From contig DAOUKH010000049.1 in the NCBI GenBank assembly GCA_034421515.1, positions 1 through 6,489 of the forward strand: a stretch of DNA of 6,489 nucleotides, given 5' to 3'. Made by a program: the position numbers and the translations under genes. This document shows positions 1 through 5,816 of the stretch, piece after piece (the first letter of the stretch is position 1; each line of letters begins with the position of its first letter). Origin of the DNA: DAOUKH01 sp034421515. Lineage in GTDB: Bacteria > Chloroflexota > Dehalococcoidia > SHYB01. A model generated the notes under the pieces. It was not told the origin of the DNA and made no database searches. It saw only the letters and a list, made by a program, of their open reading frames with translations.

Positions 1-1
1 G

Positions 2-1126
2 CTAGCCGTCCAGCTTGTACAGTCGCCGCGCGTTGCCTGAGAGGACCTTCTCGCGGTTGTCGGCGGGGAGGTCGGCGAAGTTGCGCTCGATGAAGGCGGC
101 GGACTCGGGCCACGTCGAGGTCTCCATGGGGAACTCCGACTGCCACATGATGTTGTCGACGCCGATGAACTCGCGCTGGAGCATCCCCGCCTTCTCGGCC
201 CACGTGGTGACGTGGCACTGGCGGTTGAAGAGCTCCGACGGCTTGATCTCCATCCCTTCCTTCACCAGCTTCGAGGCGCCCCACTCGTGGTCGGACAGCT
301 CGAGCTGGAAGCAGAGCCAGTTGATGCCCGCGGCGGCGAAGACGATCTGCAGGGTGGGGAAGCGCTCGCCAATTCGGGAGAGGACAAAGCTCGATACCAC
401 CATCGCGCTGCTCACGGGACGGCGCACCGTCTCGAAGGCCCGCGCGGTGGCGGGGTCCCACCGGTCGTAGAGCTCGAGCATGTTGCGCTGGCTGGTGCCC
501 GAGTGGAAGCAGACCGGCGCGCCGGCCTCGTCGATGGTCCGCCAGAGCGGGTCCCAGTCCTCCTCGTGGAGGTGCGGCGCGTCGGTGTTGATGTGCCACG
601 GGAACGGCGCCATGACGATGCCCCTGTGGCCGTTCTTCAGGGACCGCTCCACCTCGGCACGGGCGTCTTCGACCGAGGTGACGGGGAGGATGCACTGGGG
701 AACGAACCGCGGACTCGCCGCCGCCCAGGTGTCGAGCAGCCAATCGTTGTAAGCGCGGACGCAGGCGATCTGCAGCTCGGCGTCGGCGATGACGCCCAGC
801 GTCTCGCCGCCGATGCCCGCCGCCGCGGGGTAGAGCACCGAGACGTCGACGCCGTCGCGGTCCATCGCCGCGAGGCGCGCCGCCGGATCGAAGGCCTCCT
901 TGGGGACGTCCGCCCAGCGTTGGGGCTCCTCGAAGCGGTTCTCCGACAGCGCCCCTGTGGGCGCGAGCCGGGGCTCCTCACTGATCCGGCCGTCAATCGT
1001 CCACCGCTCGATGCCGCCGTTGAGCTGAACGATCTGGGGGACGCGCTCGCCCCACCGGTCGGGGACGCGGCTCGTCCACAGGTCGGGGGGCTCGATGACG
1101 TGGTCGTCCGATGAGATTACCTTCAT
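2..1126 (-). CDS. Amidohydrolase family 2 (PF04909-like) TIM-barrel protein, paralog with altered metal site
   Basis: A 374-residue protein, full length for this long amidohydrolase-2 subfamily, related along its whole length to the upstream neighbour at 1166-2329. Seen: an N-terminal D-x-H-x2-EP motif (D7, H9, E12, P13), a mid-barrel FHSG with H208, an AAAG-x2-W stretch (A264-W270), a WQSEFP stretch (W328-P333) and a C-terminal GNARRLY. Family knowledge: PF04909 enzymes are metal-dependent hydrolases or non-oxidative decarboxylases (ACMSD-like) with ligands at these strands. Odd: the neighbour has E280, D346 and H349 where this protein has A265, E331 and M334, so metal binding or chemistry is probably changed. 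The start is ATG 1126 rather than the in-frame GTG 1138 or ATG 1135, because GAAGGTG lies 9 nt before ATG 1126. The TAG stop is at 2-4. It is the last gene of the cupin-amidohydrolase operon seen here, 39 bp after the previous stop. Cytoplasmic; no signal peptide. Substrate unknown. Confidence 0.88.
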   Translation of the reverse strand: MKVISSDDHVIEPPDLWTSRVPDRWGERVPQIVQLNGGIERWTIDGRISEEPRLAPTGALSENRFEEPQRWADVPKEAFDPAARLAAMDRDGVDVSVLYPAAAGIGGETLGVIADAELQIACVRAYNDWLLDTWAAASPRFVPQCILPVTSVEDARAEVERSLKNGHRGIVMAPFPWHINTDAPHLHEEDWDPLWRTIDEAGAPVCFHSGTSQRNMLELYDRWDPATARAFETVRRPVSSAMVVSSFVLSRIGERFPTLQIVFAAAGINWLCFQLELSDHEWGASKLVKEGMEIKPSELFNRQCHVTTWAEKAGMLQREFIGVDNIMWQSEFPMETSTWPESAAFIERNFADLPADNREKVLSGNARRLYKLDG

Positions 1127-1165
1127 GCTTGGCATCACCTTCGTATTCTGGGAGCGCGAGGGCGG

Positions 1166-2329
1166 CTAGAGGCGGTAGACGCGCTTGGCGTTGCCCGCCA
1201 GGATCTTCTCCCGGTCCTCGGGGGAGACGTCGCCGAGGCTGCCCTCGATGTAGCGCGACGAGTTCGGCCAGATCGAGGTCGGGTGGGGGAAGTCGCTCTC
1301 CCACATGATCCGGTCGGCGCCGATGACGTGGTGGTAGGCCAGCCCCTTCTGCTCGTACCAGAAGTCGACGTGGCCGTGTTGACGGAACAACTCCGAGGGC
1401 CGCGTGGGGTGGCCGTGCTCGGAGAGCCGGCAGCGTTCCCACTCGTGGTCGCACATCTCCAGGACGTAGGGCACCCAGCCGACGCCGCTCTCGGCCACGA
1501 CGAACTGCAGGCCAGGGAAGCGGTGCAGGATGCCGGAGAAGAGGACGTAGCTGATGAACTGGGCCTGGAGGTTGAAGCCGATGGTGCCGGCGAAGGCGCG
1601 GCTGAACCGCGGGCTCAGTCCCGGCTTGGGGTCGATCCACATGCGGATCGCGCCGCTGCCGCCGTGGAAGTGGAAGGGCATCTCCAGCTCTTCCGCCGTC
1701 GACCACAGCGGGTCCCAATAGGAGTCGATCAGGTGCGGGAGCCCCTTCTGGTGGGGCGCGGAGAGCATCAGGAAGCCCTTGTGTCCCCGGCTCGCCGTAT
1801 AGCGCAGCTCGTCCACCGTGCCCTCGATGTCGGAGAAGGGGAGCATGGTGAGCGGGATGAAGCGCTCGCTGACGTCGAGCCACTCCTCGACCTGCATGTC
1901 GTTGTAGGCCCGGACGCAATCGGCCTCGAAGTCGGGGTCTTTGCCGAAGAAGGGGAAGGTGAGGCCGACGTTGGGGTAGAAGACCTCGCCGTCGACGCCG
2001 TCGGCATCCATGGCTTCCAGGCGCGCCCGCGCGTCGTAGACGCTCTTGGGCACGTCCTCCCAGCGGGAAGGCAGGGTTTCGCGGTCGGGCATGACGGCGT
2101 GGCACGTCGAGGGGTAGGGCGAGTGCGGCTGCGCGTCGAGCGTCCACCGGTGCACCCGGTCCGGCTTGGGGTCGAGGAAGTAGCCGACGGGCGTGGCTCC
2201 GCGCTCTTCCTTGCTGATCTCCTCGAGCTGCGGGATGCGGTTGCCCCACTTCTTCTCGGACATGCGCTTCGTCCAGCAGTCCGCCGGCTCCTGCACGTGG
2301 GCGTCGACGTCGATGATCTTGAAGTCCAT
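1166..2329 (-). CDS. Amidohydrolase family 2 (PF04909-like) metal-dependent hydrolase/decarboxylase
   Basis: A 387-residue soluble TIM-barrel protein. Seen in order: D-x-H-x2-EP at D9, H11, E14, P15; a cap-like insertion at about 40-90; the conserved LEAMDADGVD region near 104-113; VRAYND at 139-144; FHFHGGSG with H222; VVAESGVGW with E280; and WESDFPH with D346 and H349; ending in GNAKRVYRL. These are the expected metal and catalytic positions of the DxH subfamily of PF04909, which contains ACMSD-like decarboxylases and related hydrolases, so this copy is probably active. The start is ATG 2329: GGAGGAAGG sits just upstream, whereas an in-frame GTG at 2347 has no comparable site. A TGn-extended -10-like box (2363-2371) may give it its own promoter in addition to read-through from the cupin gene 87 bp upstream. 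The paralog at 2-1126 follows after 39 bp. The substrate cannot be named; a cyclic or aromatic carboxylate or a lactone is only a family-based guess. Confidence 0.9.
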   Translation of the reverse strand: MDFKIIDVDAHVQEPADCWTKRMSEKKWGNRIPQLEEISKEERGATPVGYFLDPKPDRVHRWTLDAQPHSPYPSTCHAVMPDRETLPSRWEDVPKSVYDARARLEAMDADGVDGEVFYPNVGLTFPFFGKDPDFEADCVRAYNDMQVEEWLDVSERFIPLTMLPFSDIEGTVDELRYTASRGHKGFLMLSAPHQKGLPHLIDSYWDPLWSTAEELEMPFHFHGGSGAIRMWIDPKPGLSPRFSRAFAGTIGFNLQAQFISYVLFSGILHRFPGLQFVVAESGVGWVPYVLEMCDHEWERCRLSEHGHPTRPSELFRQHGHVDFWYEQKGLAYHHVIGADRIMWESDFPHPTSIWPNSSRYIEGSLGDVSPEDREKILAGNAKRVYRL

Positions 2330-2362
2330 GCCTTCCTCCGCGGCCACTTCGCCTTCAGCGTC

Positions 2363-2371
2363 AGCTTATCA
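2363..2371 (-). promoter_or_regulatory. Putative TGn-extended -10 box (TGATAAGCT) for the amidohydrolase at 1166-2329
   Basis: On the minus strand the sequence reads TGA-TAAGCT, ending 33 nt before ATG 2329. It matches the TGn-TAnnnT form of an extended -10 element, and the hexamer fits the TANGCT pattern seen before two other genes in this window. No convincing -35 hexamer is visible. A GATTC direct repeat (2372-2376 and 2384-2388) abuts it and might be an operator half-site or chance. Transcription start not shown. Confidence 0.35.
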
Positions 2372-2416
2372 GATTCGGGGCCGGATTCAGACGCCCGCGA
2401 GCGGCGCCCAGGAACC

Positions 2417-2815
2417 TTACGGGATGGTCGCGCCTTGGCTGTACAGCTGCTCGCTGGTTACCACCGGCCCGTCCACGGGCTGGTAGTCGGCCGGGCCGGG
2501 CCGGACGTTGATGAAGCGCGCGCCGTCCGGCCCCGCGCCGAGCCGGTATTGGATGTCCTTGGGGATGAGGATGATGCTGTTGGGGCCCAGCACCCGTTTG
2601 CCCATGCGGAGCTCGCCCTCGACGACCACGATCACCTCGTCCTGGGAGTGGCTGTGGACTTCGGTCTCGTAGTCCGGCGCGACGTTCATGATGAAGGCGC
2701 GCATCCCTTCCTCCACCTCGCCCACGACCTGGACGCCTCTTTTGCGGCCATCCTCGGTCTGCGTCTCGCGCACCCACCGCGCCTCTTCGACGTTGGTAAT
2801 GACAATCTTGCTCAT
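2417..2815 (-). CDS. Small single-domain cupin protein
   Basis: A 132-residue cupin, the usual size of a single small beta-barrel. Cupin motif 1 is visible as H54-x-H56-x3-E60 followed by G67, which would supply three metal ligands. Motif 2 is GPNSIILIPKDIQYRL (77-92); the His usual near its end appears as Y90, so the fourth ligand is probably missing. Cupins of this size include dioxygenases, isomerases, decarboxylases and ligand-binding proteins; the exact reaction cannot be read here. ATG 2815 is preceded by GGAGGGGGCGC, a strong ribosome binding site, and the TAA stop is at 2417-2419. It is the first gene of the minus-strand operon with two amidohydrolases, which suggests a cupin step (possibly oxygenation or isomerisation) feeding PF04909 chemistry. 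It is transcribed divergently from the phosphatase at 2949 across 133 bp. Cytoplasmic, with no signal peptide. Confidence 0.88.
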   Translation of the reverse strand: MSKIVITNVEEARWVRETQTEDGRKRGVQVVGEVEEGMRAFIMNVAPDYETEVHSHSQDEVIVVVEGELRMGKRVLGPNSIILIPKDIQYRLGAGPDGARFINVRPGPADYQPVDGPVVTSEQLYSQGATIP

Positions 2816-2849
2816 GCGCCCCCTCCGCGTGCCTGGCGTTGCCGCCGCA

Positions 2850-2858
2850 AGCCTAGCA
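2850..2858 (-). promoter_or_regulatory. Putative TGn-extended -10 box (TGCTAGGCT) for the cupin operon
   Basis: The minus strand reads TGC-TAGGCT followed by TGCGGC, and the hexamer ends 34 nt before ATG 2815. That predicts a leader of about 27 nt including the GGAGG site. The hexamer plus flank matches 10 of 12 positions of the box before the gene at 3786. No clear -35 element; the upstream DNA is almost pure G and C. It lies inside the divergent cupin-phosphatase intergenic region, so a regulator bound here could affect both directions. Confidence 0.38.
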
Positions 2859-2948
2859 CATCGCGGGGCGGGGGCGGCGGAGCCGCGACCACCCGTGACG
2901 GTTGTGGGGGCTTGGGTGGAGCCATGTCCGATACACTATCCATGCCCA

Positions 2949-3677
2949 ATGAGTCCTCCCCCAGCCTTCCCCTTCCAACAGGTCTTCAACTTCCGCGACC
3001 TCGGCGGTCACGTGACCGGAGACGGCCGCCATTTGCGGCCCGGCGTGCTGTACCGGTCGGCCGCCCCCACGGACGCGACCGAGGCAGACTCCGACGTATT
3101 GGTTAAGCAATTGGGAGTTCGGACACTGCTCGACTTGCGGCACACCACGGAGCGCGAGCAGTTCCGCATGACGCGGACGTGGCCGGGAGTCGAGGTGCAC
3201 CTGCCCCTCTTCAGGACAGACGACACGCTCCGCCAGTTCCCGACGCTTGGCGAGGGCTACGCCGACGCGCTCAACAGGCCCCACGTCGGGAGGCGTCTCG
3301 TCGAGGTGCTTTCGCTGCTTGCCCACGAGGCCGAGTTGCCCGCCCTCTTCTTCTGCAGTGCCGGCAAGGACCGAACCGGCCTCGTCGCCGCGGCCATTCT
3401 GAGCTCGCTCGGGGTCCCCGACGAAGCGGTCGCGGACGACTACGCCAGAAGCGCGGACTCCCTAGACACTATGTACGCCTTCTGGGCAAGGCGGCCAAAC
3501 TCGGCCATTGAGGAAACCGTGCGGACCTTCCCTCACGTCATGGGAGCGCCTGGCGCCGCGATGACCCACCTGCTGGCGACGGTGCGCCAAGATTTCGGAT
3601 CGATGCGTGGGTATCTGACGGCGCAGGGCGCGCACCCATCGCTGTTCGAAGCACTTGAATCACGCCTCCTCGCCTAA
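2949..3677 (+). CDS. Tyrosine/serine protein phosphatase of the Y_phosphatase3 (PF13350-like) family
   Basis: A 242-residue protein with the family's two hallmarks: FNFRDLGG at 13-20 near the N terminus and the phosphate-binding P-loop C136-SAGKD-R142-TG, which is C-x5-R with Cys as nucleophile and K140/D141 typical of the MptpB/LipA-like branch. The residue before the Cys, often His, is F135. Length and the C-terminal GYLTAQG...L pattern fit the family. Role: phosphate-ester hydrolysis on protein Tyr/Ser or possibly phosphoinositides; substrate unknown. No signal peptide or membrane segment. The start chosen is ATG 2949, because the next residues are the family's N terminus. There is no good ribosome binding site, and a TACACT box at 2932-2937 leaves only 11 nt, so a very short leader is possible. 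Codon use differs from its neighbours: 16 of the first 94 codons end in A or T, against 5 of 69 in the next gene. No link to the flanking catabolic genes is evident, and it may be transferred. Confidence 0.88.
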   Translation: MSPPPAFPFQQVFNFRDLGGHVTGDGRHLRPGVLYRSAAPTDATEADSDVLVKQLGVRTLLDLRHTTEREQFRMTRTWPGVEVHLPLFRTDDTLRQFPTLGEGYADALNRPHVGRRLVEVLSLLAHEAELPALFFCSAGKDRTGLVAAAILSSLGVPDEAVADDYARSADSLDTMYAFWARRPNSAIEETVRTFPHVMGAPGAAMTHLLATVRQDFGSMRGYLTAQGAHPSLFEALESRLLA

Positions 3678-3687
3678 GGGCTGCCTG

Positions 3688-3707
3688 CCCAGGGGAACCG
3701 TCCTGGG
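3688..3707 (+). terminator. Weak hairpin just after the phosphatase stop
   Basis: CCCAGG (3688-3693) and CCTGGG (3702-3707) form a perfect 6-bp stem with an 8-nt loop, starting 10 nt after the TAA stop. There is no T-run, so intrinsic termination is doubtful. Position is the main support. Confidence 0.25.
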
Positions 3708-3745
3708 ATACGGCGAACCGCCGGGCGACGCCCCGCCCGTTCGGG

Positions 3746-3751
3746 TATGCT
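3746..3751 (+). promoter_or_regulatory. Putative -10 box (TATGCT) for the gene at 3786
   Basis: TATGCT followed by TGCCGC ends exactly 34 nt before ATG 3786, the same distance as the box before the cupin on the other strand, whose 12-base core agrees at 10 positions. It would give a leader of about 28 nt carrying the GGAGG site at 3775-3779. No -35 hexamer can be recognised. Confidence 0.38.
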
Positions 3752-3785
3752 TGCCGCCCAACCACGACTCCCACGGAGGCAGACA

Positions 3786-4322
3786 ATGGCAGCCGATGTG
3801 ATGGCCCTCTACACGACGACGGTGGCGCGCGCCCGCGCGACGGTGGACGGCGTCGCCGACGACCAGCTCGGCCTGCCCACGCCCTGCTCGGAATGGAACG
3901 TCCAGCAGCTTCTCGACCACATGGCCGGGGCGCAGACGGGCATCGCGGGCATGGTCACGGGTGAGCAGGTCGCCGCCGAGGGCGCGACGATGGAGAAGAT
4001 CGACGCGGCCGCCTCAGCCATCGCCAGCGCCGCGGCCGAGCCCGGCGCCCTGGAACAGGTCGTCGAGAGCCGGATGGGCGAGATGCCCGTCGAGCGCATG
4101 ATCGGCATGGCCGTCGGCGACCTCGCCATCCACACCTGGGACCTCGCCAAGGCCACGGGTCAGGACACGGCCCTGGACGACGGCGTCGTCGCGTTTCTCT
4201 ACCCCATCATGGAGGCCATATCGAAGCGCGGCCCCAGCCCCGCCTTCGCCGCGCCCATCGGCGTCCCCGCCGAAGCCCCACTCCTCGACCGGCTCATGGG
4301 CATCACCGGCCGCCACCCGTAG
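3786..4322 (+). CDS. TIGR03086-like metal-binding protein, DinB / mycothiol-dependent maleylpyruvate isomerase N-terminal fold
   Basis: A 178-residue, mainly helical protein. Seen: an early LPTPCSEWNVQQLLDHMAG segment (30-48) with H45; the GDLAIHTWDLAKATGQ segment (111-126) with D112 and H116; and a C-terminal DRLMGITGRHP. These are the signature segments of TIGR03086, a family frequent in actinomycetes. In the related maleylpyruvate isomerase, His, Glu and His at equivalent places bind the metal; here the middle ligand may be D112. Members of this superfamily include thiol-dependent isomerases and transferases, but TIGR03086 itself has no assigned reaction. The start is ATG 3786, with GGAGG at 3775-3779 and a 6-nt gap; an upstream in-frame ATG at 3747 lacks a site and overlaps the -10-like box. 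The gene stands alone between 108 and 209 bp of non-coding DNA, so it is probably its own transcript. Cytoplasmic. Confidence 0.85.
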   Translation: MAADVMALYTTTVARARATVDGVADDQLGLPTPCSEWNVQQLLDHMAGAQTGIAGMVTGEQVAAEGATMEKIDAAASAIASAAAEPGALEQVVESRMGEMPVERMIGMAVGDLAIHTWDLAKATGQDTALDDGVVAFLYPIMEAISKRGPSPAFAAPIGVPAEAPLLDRLMGITGRHP

Positions 4323-4338
4323 CCGCCGGAGGGGGAAC

Positions 4339-4405
4339 AGCGCCCTGCGGGCGCTCGCGCGCCTCGCGGCGCGCGCCCTCTCTCCATCTCCCCCAGAGGG
4401 GGAGA
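4339..4405. repeat. Array of three consecutive perfect hairpins
   Basis: Three inverted repeats lie in tandem in the 209-bp gap between the genes at 3786-4322 and 4532-5785. They are AGCGCCC/GGGCGCT (4339-4345, 4349-4355, loop TGC), CGCGCGCC/GGCGCGCG (4356-4363, 4368-4375, loop TCGC) and TCTCCCCC/GGGGGAGA (4387-4394, 4398-4405, loop AGA). A weaker GGCCGG/CCGGCC pair (4406-4411, 4430-4435) follows. The first begins 17 nt after the TAG stop at 4320-4322, so the array could terminate or stabilise that transcript, but no T-run follows. It also has the look of a dispersed intergenic repeat; copy number elsewhere is unknown. Confidence 0.6.
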
Positions 4406-4485
4406 GGCCGGAAGGAACGCTCCCCAGCCCCGGCCGGCCAAACTAGATGCCCACACCTTCCCTAGCACGGGCCCGCCCCCTCGTC

Positions 4486-4491
4486 TATCAT
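4486..4491 (+). promoter_or_regulatory. Putative -10 box (TATCAT) for the MaoC-thiolase operon
   Basis: TATCAT matches TATAAT at four of six positions and is the most AT-rich hexamer in a very GC-rich leader. It ends 40 nt before ATG 4532, consistent with a leader of about 34 nt carrying AGGAGG. TAGCAC at 4463-4468, with 17-bp spacing, is a poor -35 candidate. Confidence 0.33.
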
Positions 4492-4531
4492 GTCGCCGAC
4501 TCAAGCGGCCGGCCCACACCAGGAGGACTCG

Positions 4532-5785
4532 ATGGCGAAGCGCGACGACGCCGAGATGAAGGGAAAGATCACCGAGGACGGCGTGCAGCGCTACCGGAAC
4601 CGGATCGGCGTGCTCATCCCCGACGCGCCTCCCTTCAACCACGAGGCGCACAAGGACACCATCCGCCACTTCGCCAACTGCTACGGCGACGACAACCCGC
4701 TCTTCTGCGACGAGGAATACGGCAAGAGCACCCGCTGGGGCGGCATCATCGCGCCGCCGCAGTACATCATCACCCTGGAGCGCACCACCGTGCCGCCCAT
4801 CCCGACGGAGGTGCGCAAGGCTGGCGCCGGCGCCCTCCGCGGCGTCCCCAACTATCTCTCCGGCGGCAATTACGAGTGGGTCCGCCCCATCCTGCCCGGC
4901 GACCAGATCCGCATGAACTACTTCATCGAGAACGTCGAGGAGAAGCGGAGCGAGTTCGGCGGCGGCAAGGCGGCGATCATTCACCACCGCAAGGAGTACA
5001 TCAACCAGCGCGACGAGATGGTCGCCATCCGGCGCTTCTACTTCTTCCACGTCGAGCGCGAGGCGTCGGAGAAGACCGGCAAGTACACCAAGACCTACGA
5101 GCCGACCTACTACGACGACGACTACCTGGCGAAGATCGACGAGGCCTACGAGAACGAGTACCGCCGCGGCGCGGACACCCTCTACTGGGAGGACGTCGAG
5201 CCCGGCATGGACATGCCCACCATGGTCAAGGGCCCCCTGGAGACCAAGGACATGGTGATGTGGCACATGGGCATCGGCTTCGGCATCTTCCGCGTCGGCG
5301 CCTACCGCATGGACTACCTCAACCGCAAACGCATCCCCGCCTTCTACACCAAGACCGAGGACGGCTTCTGGTCGCCGGCGCAGCGGGTGCACTGGGACGA
5401 CGCCCGCGCCAAGAGGGTCGGCAACCCCCGCGCCTACGACTACGGCAACGTCCGCACCTCCTGGATCATGCACTACCTCACCAACTGGGTCGGCGACGAC
5501 GGCTTCGTGTGGAAGCAGTCCGACGAGGCCCGGAAGTTCAACTACCACGGCGACACGACGTGGGTGAAGGGCAAGGTCACCGAGAAGCGCCGCGAGGGCG
5601 ATCTGAACGTCGTCGAGCTCGACGTCTGGTGCGAAAACCAGCGCGGCGAGGTCTCCTCGCCGGGCCACGGCGTTGTGCTGCTGCCCTCCCGCGAGCACGG
5701 CCCCGTCCGCATCCCCGTCACCGACATCAAGCCGACCCCCATGAAGACCGACTTCGCCGTCGACACCCCCGGCTGCGTCTGGTAG
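4532..5785 (+). CDS. Double hot-dog MaoC-like acyl-CoA hydratase/dehydratase (MaoC_dehydrat_N / FAS1-like type)
   Basis: A 417-residue protein with two hot-dog halves. The N-terminal half (about 35-180) shows IRHFANCYGDDNPLFCDEEY followed by IIAPPQY, the MaoC_dehydrat_N pattern. The C-terminal half (about 215-400) shows RVHWDDARAKRVGNP, a DYG-N-RTSW turn and HGDTTWVKGKVTEKR. Family role: addition or removal of water on enoyl-CoA or 3-hydroxyacyl-CoA through an Asp/His dyad (D-x4-H). Odd: the N half has D53 but F58 where His is expected, while the C half has H287 but P282 where Asp is expected, so neither half shows a whole dyad. The start is ATG 4532, because AGGAGG at 4521-4526 sits 5 nt upstream; an in-frame ATG at 4490 has no site and overlaps the -10-like box. 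The thiolase-like gene follows after 31 bp, so the pair is likely an operon acting on CoA thioesters. No signal peptide. Reaction and substrate not determined. Confidence 0.85.
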   Translation: MAKRDDAEMKGKITEDGVQRYRNRIGVLIPDAPPFNHEAHKDTIRHFANCYGDDNPLFCDEEYGKSTRWGGIIAPPQYIITLERTTVPPIPTEVRKAGAGALRGVPNYLSGGNYEWVRPILPGDQIRMNYFIENVEEKRSEFGGGKAAIIHHRKEYINQRDEMVAIRRFYFFHVEREASEKTGKYTKTYEPTYYDDDYLAKIDEAYENEYRRGADTLYWEDVEPGMDMPTMVKGPLETKDMVMWHMGIGFGIFRVGAYRMDYLNRKRIPAFYTKTEDGFWSPAQRVHWDDARAKRVGNPRAYDYGNVRTSWIMHYLTNWVGDDGFVWKQSDEARKFNYHGDTTWVKGKVTEKRREGDLNVVELDVWCENQRGEVSSPGHGVVLLPSREHGPVRIPVTDIKPTPMKTDFAVDTPGCVW

Positions 5786-5816
5786 CCGGGGGCGCGGACG
5801 GCAGAGGAGGAGCGCC

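Noticed and set aside
993..2249. Minus-strand open frame of 418 codons overlapping the amidohydrolase gene at 1166-2329
   Set aside because: Same strand but another frame; Arg/Pro/Ala-rich low-complexity product typical of a GC-rich frame shift. The motif-bearing frame is the real one.
2372..2388. GATTC direct repeat (2372-2376, 2384-2388) beside the -10-like box before the amidohydrolase
   Set aside because: Only five bases each and not repeated at other promoters here, so an operator cannot be supported.
2942..2944. ATG at 2942 (and ATG at 2923) as alternative starts for the phosphatase
   Set aside because: Both are out of frame with the motif-bearing protein; 2949 is in frame and gives the family's usual N terminus.
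1283..3106. Long plus-strand open frame (607 codons) covering the amidohydrolase, the cupin and part of the phosphatase
   Set aside because: It is antisense to two genes with clear family motifs, is rich in Val, Ala, Gly, Arg and Asp as expected from mirrored GC-rich codons, and shows no domain motif.
4432..4514. Two GGCCGGCC palindromes (4432-4439 and 4507-4514), 75 bp apart, before the MaoC-like gene
   Set aside because: Eight-base GC-only palindromes are expected every few kilobases in DNA this GC-rich; two close together is only slightly unusual and no wider symmetry is seen.
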